Assembly: GCA_963819075.1 (NCBI GenBank)
Contig: CAWFUP010000002.1
Coordinates: 806,001 to 870,000 of the forward strand
Length of the DNA: 64,000 nucleotides
Origin: CAVQBJ01 sp963819075
GTDB taxonomy: Bacteria; Actinomycetota; Thermoleophilia; Solirubrobacterales; Solirubrobacteraceae
Reading direction: 5' to 3'
Below, piece by piece: positions 37,072 to 47,466 of the stretch; position 1 is the first letter of the stretch, and each line of letters starts with the position of its first letter. The position numbers and the translations under genes are program-made. The notes under the pieces are model-generated. The model saw only the letters and a program-made list of their open reading frames with translations. It was not told the origin of the DNA and did no database searches.

Positions 37072-37419
37072 CTACTCAGTGCGCGCGCTCAGCGTGCGCG
37101 CCAGGCCGTCGACCGCGCTCTCGTCGGGGTCGAGATCGATGAGCGAACGCCGCCAGCGGCCGACGTAGGCCTCGCTGGAGCCGTCGCCCCGAAGGTCGAC
37201 CCCGCCGCGGACGCCGCGGGGACCGGCGATCTCGCCGCGAACGGCGACCTGACGCGCAGCGTCATAGCGCCGGCGCAGCACCTCGATCGCGTCTCGCCGC
37301 GCCTGGGGCATGAGCTCGTCGAGGCGGGTCTGGAGCGCCTGCAGGGCCGCCGGCAGGCTGTCGAACTGCGCTCGCTCGACGCGCGGTCCGTTACGGATGG
37401 TGAGCGACCAGCGAGCCAC
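37072..37419 (-). CDS. hypothetical protein
   Basis: A 115-residue basic protein with a central helix (LPAALQALQTRLDELMPQARRDAIEVLRRRYDAARQ) and a C-terminal segment typical of a short uncharacterised actinobacterial family (GRWRRSLIDLDPDESAVDGLARTLS). Cytosolic. The GTG start is assumed. It lies 25 bases upstream of the next minus-strand gene, probably the same transcript. Confidence 0.55.
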   Translation of the reverse strand: MARWSLTIRNGPRVERAQFDSLPAALQALQTRLDELMPQARRDAIEVLRRRYDAARQVAVRGEIAGPRGVRGGVDLRGDGSSEAYVGRWRRSLIDLDPDESAVDGLARTLSARTE

Positions 37420-37547
37420 GGGCCGATCATGCCAGGCGGGCGGGCGCCTGAGGGCAGATGCCCGTGCGGCCGGCGCGGGCCGCGACGCTACGCTGGTACT
37501 GGGACCCCGGCGTGACGGCCGGGTGAGCCTCCGCGCCTACCCGCGCG

Positions 37548-37588
37548 GGCTGTCCGTCGGAGTTCGGGACGAGCGCCGACGGACAGCC
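37548..37588 (-). terminator. hairpin downstream of citrate synthase
   Basis: A 13-bp perfect stem (arms 37548-37560 and 37576-37588, core CTGTCCGTCGG) with a 15-nt loop lies 44 nt beyond the gltA stop on the minus strand. No U tract. Confidence 0.5.
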
Positions 37589-37631
37589 GGCGCGGGGAGC
37601 GCTCTCGCCACCCCCGCGCGGCGGGCGGTCG

Positions 37632-38966
37632 TCAGCCGCGCTCGCCGATCGGCACGTACTCCAGATCCCGATCACCGGTGTAGATCTGGCGCGGGCGCGA
37701 GATCTTCTGCTCGGTGTCCTCGACGAGCTCGAGCCACTGCGCGATCCAGCCGCTCGTCCGCCCGATCGCGAACATCGCCGGGAACATCGACACCGGCAGG
37801 CCGAGCGCCTCATAGATGAGTCCCGAGTAGAAGTCGACGTTCGGGTACAGCTTGCGCGAGGTGAAGTAGTCGTCGTCGAGCGCGCGCTTCTCGAGCTCCG
37901 ACGCGATGTCGATCAGCGGATTGCGTCCGCGTACCGCGAACACATCGTCGAGGTGCTTGCGGATGATGCGAGCCCGCGGGTCGTAGTTCTTGTACACGCG
38001 ATGTCCGAAGCCCATGAGGCGCTCGTTGCCGGCCTTGACCCCCTCCAGGAAGGCGGGGATGTTGTCGACCGAGCCGATGCGGCGCAGCATGGCCAGCGCC
38101 TGCTCGTTGGCTCCGCCGTGGAGCGGGCCGTACAGCGCGGCGACGCCGGCGGCCACTGCCGAATAGGGGTCGACCTGCGTGGAGCCGACACCGCGCACGG
38201 CGCTCGTCGACGCGTTCTGCTCATGGTCGGCGTGCAGGATGAACAGCACGTCGAGCGCCCGGGCCAGCCGCGGGTCGGGCTGGTACTTCAGCTCGGTCAT
38301 CTTGTACATCATCGAGAGGAAGTTGCCCGGGTACTGGAGGTCGTTGTCCGGATAGACGTAGGGCTGACCCATGTTGTGGCGGAAGGCGAACGCCACGAGT
38401 GTCGGCATCTTGGCGATCAGACGGATGATCTGGATCGCGCGGACCGCGGGGTCGTGGATCTGGTTGGCATCGGGATAGAACGTCGACAGCGCCCCCACCG
38501 AGGCCACGAGCATCCCCATCGGGTGCGCGTCGTAGCGGAAGCCGTGCATGAAGTCCTTGACGTTCTCGTGCACGAACGTGTGGATCGTGATCTCGTAGAC
38601 CCACTCCTGCAGCTCGGCGGTCGTCGGCAGGTGACCGTGGATGAGCAGGAAGGCCACCTCGAGGTACGTCGACTTCTCGCACAGCTGCTCGATCGAGTAG
38701 CCGCGGTGCTGCAGGATGCCGGCGTCGCCGTCGATGTAGGTGATCGAGCTGCGACACGACGCGGTGTTCGTGAAGGCCGGGTCGTAGCCCATCATCCCGA
38801 AGTCGCCCTCGTTGACCCGGATCTGACGCAGGTCCATCGTGCGGATCGTCTCGTCGGTGATCGGGATCTCGTACGTGCGCCCCGTCCGGTTGTCCGTGAC
38901 CGTCAGCGTGTCGGTCGGCGCGCCGTTGCTGGCGACCGCCGGTTCCTGCGTCGTCTCGCTGCTCAT
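37632..38966 (-). CDS. gltA: citrate synthase
   Basis: A 444-residue type II citrate synthase that condenses acetyl-CoA and oxaloacetate at TCA entry. The N-terminal beta domain (about 20-60) is present, as in hexameric enzymes. Catalytic His are in GPLHGGANEQAL and GFGHRVYKNYDPRA, and the catalytic Asp is in YPNVDFYSGL. GGAGGCCCC before the ATG is a good ribosome site. A hairpin terminator candidate follows the gene. Confidence 0.97.
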   Translation of the reverse strand: MSSETTQEPAVASNGAPTDTLTVTDNRTGRTYEIPITDETIRTMDLRQIRVNEGDFGMMGYDPAFTNTASCRSSITYIDGDAGILQHRGYSIEQLCEKSTYLEVAFLLIHGHLPTTAELQEWVYEITIHTFVHENVKDFMHGFRYDAHPMGMLVASVGALSTFYPDANQIHDPAVRAIQIIRLIAKMPTLVAFAFRHNMGQPYVYPDNDLQYPGNFLSMMYKMTELKYQPDPRLARALDVLFILHADHEQNASTSAVRGVGSTQVDPYSAVAAGVAALYGPLHGGANEQALAMLRRIGSVDNIPAFLEGVKAGNERLMGFGHRVYKNYDPRARIIRKHLDDVFAVRGRNPLIDIASELEKRALDDDYFTSRKLYPNVDFYSGLIYEALGLPVSMFPAMFAIGRTSGWIAQWLELVEDTEQKISRPRQIYTGDRDLEYVPIGERG

Positions 38967-39055
38967 GGGGCCTCCTAGGGGCTGTGAGTCCGAGCCAAGT
39001 TCAACTCGGATTATGCGCCACTCGACGCGTCGTCAGGGGCGATCCGACGCGCGCG

Positions 39056-39637
39056 CTACGCGCGCGCGCCATAGCGGCTCTCGGTCGCCTCGACCTGACC
39101 CTGATAGTGGCTGCCGAGGTCGGCGTGCCCGTACGGTCGCTGCGCGGGCGCGTCGAGGGTCATGAACGACAGCTGGGCGATGGCCAGCCCCGGGTACAGC
39201 TTGATCGGGACGCGCGTCAGGTTGTTCAACTCGAGCGTCAGCGTGCCCCGCCACCCCGGGTCGCAGAACCCGGCCGTCGCGTGGACGATCAGCCCGAGGC
39301 GCCCGAGGCTCGACTTGCCCTCGATGCGCGCGACGATGTCGTCGGGCAGCTCGACGTACTCGAGCGTGCGTCCGAGGCAGAACTCGCCCGGATGGATGAT
39401 GAACGGCTCGCCGTCGGCGACCTTGACCTGCTCGGTGAGGTTCGTCGGCGGGTCGCGCAGATCGATCGCCGACGCGCGGTGGTTGTGGAACACGCGGAAG
39501 GAGTCGCCGAGGCGCAGGTCGACGCTCGCTGGCTGCACGAGCGACTCGTCCCAGGGGTCGATGCGGATCCGTCCCTCGCCGACGAGCCGCACGATCGTGC
39601 CGTCCGAGAGGACCGAGCAGGCAGTGTTATCGCTCAT
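39056..39637 (-). CDS. dcd: dCTP deaminase, probably dUMP-forming
   Basis: A 193-residue trimeric dUTPase-fold enzyme. QPASVDLRLGDSFRVF, EGKSSLGRLGL and a long ATAGFCDPGWRGTLTLELNNL are conserved, and the catalytic Glu is in TLELNN. The HATAGFxDPG wording resembles the bifunctional dCTP deaminase/dUTPase of Mycobacterium and Methanocaldococcus rather than the monofunctional E. coli enzyme, so conversion of dCTP directly to dUMP is likely. It is 89 bases downstream of the citrate synthase start on the same strand. Confidence 0.92.
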   Translation of the reverse strand: MSDNTACSVLSDGTIVRLVGEGRIRIDPWDESLVQPASVDLRLGDSFRVFHNHRASAIDLRDPPTNLTEQVKVADGEPFIIHPGEFCLGRTLEYVELPDDIVARIEGKSSLGRLGLIVHATAGFCDPGWRGTLTLELNNLTRVPIKLYPGLAIAQLSFMTLDAPAQRPYGHADLGSHYQGQVEATESRYGARA

Positions 39638-39681
39638 CGGCGCGAGATTCTGTCACGCGTGCTCGCGGTGGCGCCGCTCGT

Positions 39682-39963
39682 CTAGCGCCACACGCGGCGG
39701 GCGCGGGCGTGCACGGTGCGGACGCGGGCCGGCGGGATCAGCCGCTCCCCGCCGTGCGGGCCGCGGCGCGGCGGGCGGGGCAGGTTGGGACGGTGCGGAT
39801 GACGCGGCCGTGGGGGCAGATGCTTGCTCCCGCCGCCGTCGTCGTCGGAGACGGGCGGGTCGTTCGCCGGGTCCTGGCGGACGGCCCACCACACGATCCC
39901 GAGCAGCGCGGCGATCGGGATCTTCAGGAAGACCATCAGCCAGATGAACGTCCACGCGTCCAC
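39682..39963 (-). CDS. small single-pass membrane protein
   Basis: A 93-residue protein with one N-terminal membrane helix (TFIWLMVFLKIPIAALLGIVWWAV), an acidic linker and a Pro/Arg/His-rich basic tail with repeated RPP/RPRHP units. No known family. The GTG start has TACGAT 9 nt upstream. It lies just upstream of dcd on the same strand. Confidence 0.55.
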   Translation of the reverse strand: MDAWTFIWLMVFLKIPIAALLGIVWWAVRQDPANDPPVSDDDGGGSKHLPPRPRHPHRPNLPRPPRRGPHGGERLIPPARVRTVHARARRVWR

Positions 39964-40030
39964 GCGCCGGCGATCGTATACCCGCGGGCGACTACGGACA
40001 AGCGGTTCGGGTAACTACTCACCGAAGGTC

Positions 40031-40966
40031 CTACGCGCGCAGCGCGAGCGGGGTGCTCTCGAAGCGCGTGAGGCGCTCGAGATCGTCGACGCGCGCCGCC
40101 ACCTCGTCCCCGCTCAGGCGCTGCATGCGCTCGGTCCCGAACTCCTCGACGTTGAAGGAGGCCAGGGCCGTGCCGTAGGCCATCGCGCGCGTCAGGATCG
40201 TGTGCTCGATCTCGTGGTCCGGGTGGTGCGCGAGGTAGCCGACGAATCCCCCCGCGAAGGTGTCGCCGGCGCCGGTCGGGTCGACGACCTCCTCGAGCGG
40301 GTAGGCCGGGAGCGCGAAGAAGCCCTCGCCGGTCACGAGGGCCGCGCCGTACTCGCCCTGCTTGGCCACGACCGCGCGCGGGCCCCAGCCGAGCACCTCC
40401 CGCGAGGCGGCGATCACGTTCGGCTTGTTCGTCAGCTGGCGCAGCTCGGCGTCGTTGAGGATCACGCAGTCGACCTGCTCGATTGCGCGCACGAGCGAGT
40501 CACGGGCGATATCGATCCACAGGTTCATCGAATCGAGCGCGACGAAGCGCGCGTCCGGCAGCTGGGAGCGCACCTCGAGCTGCAGATCGGGCTGGATATT
40601 GGCCAGGAACAGCACGTCGCTCGAGCGCGAGGTCGGTGACAGCTTCGGCGAGAACCCCTCGAACACGCCGAGCTGCGTGTCGAGTGTCTCGCGCGAGTTG
40701 AGGTCCCAGCCGTACTCGCCGCGCCAGAAGAACGTCTTGCCGCCGGGGATCCGCTCGATGTCGCCGACCTCGACCCGGCGGGCGCGCAGCACGTCGAGCT
40801 CGGGCTCGCCGAAGTCGTCTCCGACCGGCCCGACGACGCGCACCTCATCGAAGAACGAGGCGGCAAGCGCGAAGTGCACCGCGGCGCCGCCGAGCATCCG
40901 CTCGCGCTCCCCGAACGGGGTCTTCACGGCGTCAAAGGCGATCGATCCGACGACGGTGATGGGCAT
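40031..40966 (-). CDS. PfkB-family carbohydrate kinase
   Basis: A 311-residue ribokinase-type kinase. GGAAVHFALAASFF is the sugar-binding segment. VDPTGAGDTFAGGFVGYLA is the C-terminal signature holding the anion hole and the catalytic Asp. The N-terminal SIAFDAVKTPFGE opening and lack of a clear hexose specificity motif leave the substrate open (sugar or nucleoside). It is divergent from quinone oxidoreductase with a 31-bp gap in which both -10-like boxes overlap. Confidence 0.88.
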   Translation of the reverse strand: MPITVVGSIAFDAVKTPFGERERMLGGAAVHFALAASFFDEVRVVGPVGDDFGEPELDVLRARRVEVGDIERIPGGKTFFWRGEYGWDLNSRETLDTQLGVFEGFSPKLSPTSRSSDVLFLANIQPDLQLEVRSQLPDARFVALDSMNLWIDIARDSLVRAIEQVDCVILNDAELRQLTNKPNVIAASREVLGWGPRAVVAKQGEYGAALVTGEGFFALPAYPLEEVVDPTGAGDTFAGGFVGYLAHHPDHEIEHTILTRAMAYGTALASFNVEEFGTERMQRLSGDEVAARVDDLERLTRFESTPLALRA

Positions 40967-40997
40967 GCGGCCCGGCACGATATACGCTGGGCGCGCG

Positions 40998-41951
40998 GTG
41001 CGGGCGATCCAGATGAGCGAGTTCGGGGGACCCGAGGTGCTGCGGCTCGTCGAGCTGCCGACCCCGACTCCCGCCGATCGCGAGGTGCTCATCCGCGTCC
41101 GCCGGGCCGGGGTCAACTATGCGGACACGCATAGCCGCACCGGCAGCTATGTGCATCAGCCGGCGCTCCCCCTCGTTCCCGGTATCGAGGTGGCCGGCGT
41201 GCGCGAGGACACCGGAGAGCGTGTCATCGCGCTCGTCGGCACCGGCGGCTACGCCGAGTACGCCACGGCGGACGCCTCGCTGACCTTTCCCATACCCGAA
41301 GCGCTCGACGACGACACGGCGCTGGCGATCCTCGTGCAGGGCCTGACGGCCTGGCACCTGTACCGCACCGCCGGCCGCGTCGACCCCGGCGAGAGCGTCG
41401 TCGTGCACAGCGCGGCCGGCGGCGTCGGCTCGCTCGCCGTGCAGCTCGGTCATCCGCTCGGCGCCGGGCGGGTCATCGGCACCGCCTCCTCGCCGGAGCG
41501 GCGCGAGCTGGCGCTGTCGCTCGGCGCCGACGTCGCGATCGACCCGGACCCCGAGGGGCTCACCGAGCGCATCATCGAGGCGAACGGCGGCCAGCCGGTC
41601 GACGTCGTCTTCGACATGGCCGGCGGCGAGGTGTTCGAGCGCTCCTACCGCGCGCTCGCGCACTTCGGGCGGATCGTGGTGTGCGGGATCTCCACGAGCG
41701 AGCCGAACCGCATCTCCTCGGGCTCGCTCCTGCGCCACTCGCGCTCGGTCGTCGGCTTCTACCTCATGCACACCGCGGAACGCCCGGCGCTGTTCGCGGC
41801 TGCGCTCACCGATCTGTTCGCGCGGGCCGCCCGCGGCGAGCTGCTCGCGGTCGTGGGCGGCGTGTACCCGCTGGCCGAGGCGGCGCGGGCCCAGATCGAC
41901 CTGCGATCGCGGCGGACAACGGGAAAGCTGGTGCTCGACACCGAGGCGTGA
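40998..41951 (+). CDS. NADPH:quinone reductase-like zinc-independent MDR protein
   Basis: A 317-residue medium-chain dehydrogenase. The substrate domain opens with MSEFGGPEVLRLVELPTPTP. Cofactor binding is in VVVHSAAGGVGSLAVQLGHPLGAGRVIGTASSPER, typical of quinone oxidoreductases, and no zinc ligands are seen. It would reduce quinones or enals with NADPH. The GTG 40998 start gives RAIQMSEFGG; TACGCT stands 9 nt upstream. Confidence 0.9.
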   Translation: MRAIQMSEFGGPEVLRLVELPTPTPADREVLIRVRRAGVNYADTHSRTGSYVHQPALPLVPGIEVAGVREDTGERVIALVGTGGYAEYATADASLTFPIPEALDDDTALAILVQGLTAWHLYRTAGRVDPGESVVVHSAAGGVGSLAVQLGHPLGAGRVIGTASSPERRELALSLGADVAIDPDPEGLTERIIEANGGQPVDVVFDMAGGEVFERSYRALAHFGRIVVCGISTSEPNRISSGSLLRHSRSVVGFYLMHTAERPALFAAALTDLFARAARGELLAVVGGVYPLAEAARAQIDLRSRRTTGKLVLDTEA

Positions 41952-41989
41952 CCGTGTCCCGGCTCGCCACCCCGTAATCTGCCACCTCG

Positions 41990-43411
41990 ATGACGACGTT
42001 TGCAGAACTCGGCCTCTCCGAGGACACGCTCGCCGCCCTGCGCGACGTCGGCTATGAGTCCCCGAGCCCGATCCAGGAGCAGGCGATCCCGTCGCTGCTG
42101 GAGGGCCGGGACGTCATCGGCCAGGCGCAGACGGGAACCGGCAAGACGGCGGCCTTCGGCCTGCCGATCATGGAATACGTCGATCCGGAGGAGAACGAGG
42201 TCCAGGCGCTCGTGCTCACCCCGACGCGCGAGTTGTGCATCCAGGTCACGCAGGCCCTGCGCGCCTACGGCGCCCACAAGAAGGTGGATGTGGTCGCCGT
42301 GTTCGGCGGCGCGCCGATCCGCACCCAGCAGGCGCAGCTGCGAGCCGGCGGGCAGGTGGTCGTCGGCACGGTCGGTCGGGTCCTCGACCTGCTGTCGCGC
42401 AGCTCGCTCGTGCTGCACGAAACGCGGTTCGTGGTCCTCGACGAGGCCGATGAGATGCTCGACCTCGGCTTCCTGGAGGACGTCGAGAAGATCCTCTCGA
42501 TGACCCCGAACGGCCGCCAGACGGCGCTCTTCTCGGCCACCATGCCCCCGCCGATCCGCACGCTGGCCGACAACTACCTCTATGACCCGGTGCTCGTGCA
42601 GGTCAAGGCCGACACGCTGACCATCGACACCGTCGAGCAGTTCCAGCTGCCGGTGAGCACGCGGGACAAGCCGGACAAGCTCGTCGAGGTGCTCAGCGCC
42701 GAGCGGCCCGACCAGGCCATCGTCTTCGTGCGCACGAAGGTGCGCTGCGAGCAGCTGTACCGGACCCTGCGCGACCGAGGGATGAACGTCAAGGCCCTGC
42801 ACGGGGACATGTCCCAGGGCTCGCGCGACGGCGTCATGCTCGCCTTCAAGTCCGGGCGCCTGCCGATCCTCGTGGCCACCGACGTGGCCGCGCGCGGCCT
42901 GGACATCTCGACCGTCACCCACATCATCAACTACGACGTGCCGACGAGTCCCGACACCTACGTTCACCGCATCGGGCGCACGGGCCGGGTCGGACGCAGC
43001 GGACGCGCGATCACCTTCGTCGAGCCGCGCCAGCTGCGCGAGGTCGAGGCGATCGAACGGCACATCGGCCTGAAGATCACCCCGTGGGAGAAGGGCGCCG
43101 TCGCTCCGCCGGCGCGCGTGGAGGCACCGCCACGGCGCCACTCCAAGCCGCACGTCTCGCGCGACGATGGCGACACCTACACCAAGCTCGTGATGAGCGG
43201 CGGCCGCGCGGCCGGCCTCAGCGTGGCCGACATCGTCGCGGCCGTGACCCGCAGCGCCGGACTCGACGGCGAGGCCGTCCGCGACGTGCAGCTGCTCGAG
43301 CGCTTCGCCTTCCTGGCCGTGCCCTCCCAGGACGCCGATCGCGTCGTCGATGCGCTCGCGGGCCAATCGCTGCACGGGTGCACGGTCTCGCTCGAGCGCG
43401 TCGCAAGCTGA
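41990..43411 (+). CDS. DEAD-box RNA helicase
   Basis: A 473-residue helicase with all motifs: Q motif PSPIQEQAIP, AQTGTGKTAAF, PTRELC, VGTVGRVLD, VLDEADEML, SATMP, IVFVRTK, TDVAARGLD and HRIGRTGRVGRSG. After a basic linker the C-terminal RRM-like domain (about 395-473, YTKLVMSGGRAAGLSVADIVAAVTR) is of the DbpA type that binds RNA. Likely roles are ribosome assembly and mRNA turnover. A TAATCT box lies 9 nt before the ATG. It is followed closely by the cyclophilin gene. Confidence 0.95.
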   Translation: MTTFAELGLSEDTLAALRDVGYESPSPIQEQAIPSLLEGRDVIGQAQTGTGKTAAFGLPIMEYVDPEENEVQALVLTPTRELCIQVTQALRAYGAHKKVDVVAVFGGAPIRTQQAQLRAGGQVVVGTVGRVLDLLSRSSLVLHETRFVVLDEADEMLDLGFLEDVEKILSMTPNGRQTALFSATMPPPIRTLADNYLYDPVLVQVKADTLTIDTVEQFQLPVSTRDKPDKLVEVLSAERPDQAIVFVRTKVRCEQLYRTLRDRGMNVKALHGDMSQGSRDGVMLAFKSGRLPILVATDVAARGLDISTVTHIINYDVPTSPDTYVHRIGRTGRVGRSGRAITFVEPRQLREVEAIERHIGLKITPWEKGAVAPPARVEAPPRRHSKPHVSRDDGDTYTKLVMSGGRAAGLSVADIVAAVTRSAGLDGEAVRDVQLLERFAFLAVPSQDADRVVDALAGQSLHGCTVSLERVAS

Positions 43412-43434
43412 CCAAAGCGAGAGAGGAGCGAACG

Positions 43435-43893
43435 ATGTCCAGCGCCACCATGCACACTTCCGAGGGCGACATCGCCGTCGAGTTCTTCGACGAGGATGCG
43501 CCCAAGACGGTGGAGAACTTCCGCAAGCTCGCCGCCGACGGGTTCTACGACGGGCTCACCTTCCACCGCGTCATCAAGGACTTCATGATCCAGGGAGGCT
43601 GTCCGCTCGGCACGGGGACGGGTGGCCCGGGCTACACCTTCGAGGACGAGTTCAACGAGCATAAGGTCGTCCGGGGGGCGTTGGCCATGGCCAACGCGGG
43701 CCCCAACACGAACGGCTCGCAGTTCTTCATCGTCACCACCGACGCGGCGCCGTGGCTCGACGGCAAGCACACCGTCTTCGGCGAGGTCACGGGCGGCCTC
43801 GACGTCGTCGACCGTCTCGAAGCGGCGCCGACCGACGGCCGCGACTCGCCCACCGAGCCGCTCGTCATCGAATCGATCGAGTTCGCCGCCTAG
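43435..43893 (+). CDS. peptidyl-prolyl cis-trans isomerase, cyclophilin type
   Basis: A 152-residue cytosolic cyclophilin. GLTFHRVIKDFMIQGGCPLGTGTGGPGY, ANAGPNTNGSQFFIVT and WLDGKHTVFGEV hold the catalytic Arg, Phe, Gln and His. There is no signal peptide. GAGAGGAGCG before ATG 43435 is an excellent ribosome site. It is 23 bases after the helicase gene, probably co-transcribed, and is followed by a strong hairpin. Confidence 0.95.
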   Translation: MSSATMHTSEGDIAVEFFDEDAPKTVENFRKLAADGFYDGLTFHRVIKDFMIQGGCPLGTGTGGPGYTFEDEFNEHKVVRGALAMANAGPNTNGSQFFIVTTDAAPWLDGKHTVFGEVTGGLDVVDRLEAAPTDGRDSPTEPLVIESIEFAA

Positions 43894-43935
43894 CGCGCCC
43901 GCCGCCTCGGCTCAGCGCGCCGCCGGCGCTGCGAA

Positions 43936-43966
43936 ACACCGGCCTGGACAGACGTCCGGCCGGTGT
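43936..43966 (+). terminator. hairpin downstream of the cyclophilin gene
   Basis: ACACCGGCC and GGCCGGTGT pair, then after one bulged T, GGAC pairs with GTCC around AGAC: a 13-bp stem with a 4-nt loop, 43 nt beyond the stop. No U tract. It is the best hairpin in the window. Confidence 0.55.
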
Positions 43967-44016
43967 CGCGGATCGGCTAGCCTTCGGGCATACGGCAGCG
44001 TTACGAGGAGGGTCCC

Positions 44017-45570
<1,554 letters not shown>

Positions 45571-45576
45571 GCGACG

Positions 45577-46263
45577 GTGCCAGCGACGCTCTCTCAAGCG
45601 GCCCGCTCCGGCGGCGCGGCGCTCGTCGCGGCCACTGCGGCGGCGAGCGTGCTGGCCGCCGCCGTCGCCGTCGCGGCGCCCTCCGGCGGGCTCGACCGTG
45701 CCGGCACGGGGCGCCCCGCGAGCACGACGACGACCACGACCACGATCACCACGACCACCTCCGGCGGGTTGCCGAGTGCGTTCGCGTGGTTTGCGCCGGG
45801 GCCGGCGCCGGCGAACTGGCACACCTATGAAGCCGTGACCCAGACGGTGATCGTTGCCGATCCGCCGCGCCTGAAGCCGCTCGGCGGCAGCCACGGAGCG
45901 CTGTCGTTCGCGGCGCGCGGGCCGCACGGCGTCTACTTCGCGTTCCTCAACGTGACGCCCCAGCAGGGCACCGAGAACGTGACCGGCTGGTCGGCCTACC
46001 GCGTCGGCGTGCTGCGCGCCGGCGGCGCGCAGCAGATCCACGTCGACGCCTCGGATGACAACCTCGCGTTCACCGGCGGCACCGGCGCATGCATCATCGA
46101 TGACTACGTCACGCGCGTCGGTCACAGCCCGTTCCACGAGATCGCCTGCTTCGTCGCCGGCCCGCACTCGGGGAGCGTCGTCGTCGTGGCGGCGCCGCCC
46201 ACGGAGTGGCGCAGCTACGCCATCCCGCTCGAGCGGGTCATCAGCTCGTACCGCGTGCGGTAG
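45577..46263 (+). CDS. exported hypothetical protein with a poly-Thr linker
   Basis: A 228-residue protein with a signal segment (residues 12-35, ALVAATAAASVLAAAVAVAA). A linker of mostly Thr (about 50-62) follows, then a beta-rich domain with two Cys near its end (GACIIDDY and EIACFVAG). No family recognised. The GTG start follows the aldehyde dehydrogenase stop by 6 bases, so transcription is probably shared. An extracytoplasmic location is inferred. Confidence 0.65.
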   Translation: MPATLSQAARSGGAALVAATAAASVLAAAVAVAAPSGGLDRAGTGRPASTTTTTTTITTTTSGGLPSAFAWFAPGPAPANWHTYEAVTQTVIVADPPRLKPLGGSHGALSFAARGPHGVYFAFLNVTPQQGTENVTGWSAYRVGVLRAGGAQQIHVDASDDNLAFTGGTGACIIDDYVTRVGHSPFHEIACFVAGPHSGSVVVVAAPPTEWRSYAIPLERVISSYRVR

Positions 46264-46291
46264 CGCCGCCCGCGCGGCGTCCCGCGGCCCG

Positions 46292-46708
46292 TCAGTTCGT
46301 CGGGCGGACGCCGCCGCGCTCGTCGACGAGCCGCAACAGCTCGAGCGGGCTGAAGGGCTTCGTCAGGAACAGGTCCGCGCCCGCCTCGCGGGCGTCCTGC
46401 TCGCGGTCGGTGCCGGCCGTGAGCATGACGATCCGCGCGCCGCGCGTCTGTTCGAGCGCACGCAGGCGCCGGCAGGCGTCGATGCCGTTCAGCCCGGGCA
46501 TGTCGACGTCGAGCAACACGAGCGCCGGGGAGTGCTCCCTCGCGACGGCGAGCGCCTGCGCGCCGTCGCCCGCCTCGTGCAGCTGCACCCCGGCGACGCC
46601 GGCCAGCGTGGTCGCGATCAGCTTGCGGATGAACGGGTCGTCGTCGACGATCAGGACCGACCACGGCGTCGGCGTCCCGTCGCCATCGGGCCCGGCGGGC
46701 GCGTTCAC
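46292..46708 (-). CDS. stand-alone response regulator receiver domain
   Basis: A 138-residue receiver with no output domain. The acidic pair is in VLIVDDDPF, the phospho-Asp in LLDVDMPGLNG, the Thr/Ser switch in MLTAG and the Lys in TKPFSPLELL. The GTG overlaps the HD-GYP stop (GTGA at 46705-46708), so it is translated with it. It probably accepts phosphate from the upstream kinase. Confidence 0.9.
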   Translation of the reverse strand: MNAPAGPDGDGTPTPWSVLIVDDDPFIRKLIATTLAGVAGVQLHEAGDGAQALAVAREHSPALVLLDVDMPGLNGIDACRRLRALEQTRGARIVMLTAGTDREQDAREAGADLFLTKPFSPLELLRLVDERGGVRPTN

Positions 46709-47466
46709 GAGATCGCCTCGCGGATGCCCGCGAGCTCGCCATCGCCGATCTCGTTGAACGCCTCGACCACCGACGGGTCGAACTGCGACCCCGCCCCGAG
46801 GAGGATGATCTCGCGCGCCTGCTCGAACGGCATCGCCTCGCGATACGGGCGCGTCGTCGTCAGCGCGTCGAGCGTGTCCGCGACCGCGAACACGCGCGCG
46901 GCGTAGGGGATGTCGTCGCCGGCGAGTCGATCCGGATAGCCGGTGCCGTCCCAACGCTCGTGGTGTGAGCGCACCACGTGCTTGGCCACGCCGAGGAACT
47001 CGATCTCGCGCAGGATCTCCCACCCGATGAGGGGATGGCGCTCCATCAACGCGCGCTCGTCGGGACTGAGCGGCTGCGGCTTGAACAGGATCGCGTCGGG
47101 GATCGCGATCTTGCCGATGTCGTGCAGCAGGAAGCCGAACTCGATCTGGGGGTCGACGGCCAGCGAGGAGCCGGTCGCCCGCGCGAGCTCGAGCCCGTAC
47201 GCGGCGACGCGCTCGGCGTGCTTGCCGGTGTACGCGTCGCGCACCTCGACCGCGTTGGAGAGGGCGCGGACCGTGGCCATGTAGGAGCCGCGCAGCTCGA
47301 GCGCGTGCTCGCGCTCGAGCTTGTAGGTCTCGCGCAGGTCCGCGGCGTAGCGCTCGAGCTGTCGTTCGGAGTCCTGCATCGCGCGCTCGCGCTCCGCCAG
47401 CTGTGCGCGCAGCGCGGTGATCTCCTCCTCGAGGCGCTCGATCTGCGATGACGCGAGCTCGGTCAC
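46705..47466 (-). CDS. HD-GYP domain phosphodiesterase
   Basis: A 253-residue protein. The N-terminal 60 residues form a coiled coil. An HD-GYP domain follows with HDIGKIAIPD, HHERWDGTGYP and VFAVADTLDALTTTRPYR. HD-GYP enzymes hydrolyse c-di-GMP or related cyclic dinucleotides, and the metal ligands appear complete. The GTG overlaps the kinase stop and its own stop overlaps the receiver start, both as GTGA. Confidence 0.9.
   Translation of the reverse strand: MTELASSQIERLEEEITALRAQLAERERAMQDSERQLERYAADLRETYKLEREHALELRGSYMATVRALSNAVEVRDAYTGKHAERVAAYGLELARATGSSLAVDPQIEFGFLLHDIGKIAIPDAILFKPQPLSPDERALMERHPLIGWEILREIEFLGVAKHVVRSHHERWDGTGYPDRLAGDDIPYAARVFAVADTLDALTTTRPYREAMPFEQAREIILLGAGSQFDPSVVEAFNEIGDGELAGIREAIS

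Noticed and set aside
45719..45775. Microsatellite-like repeat
   Set aside because: It encodes the poly-Thr linker of an exported protein, with varied codons; not a tandem DNA repeat with a fixed unit.
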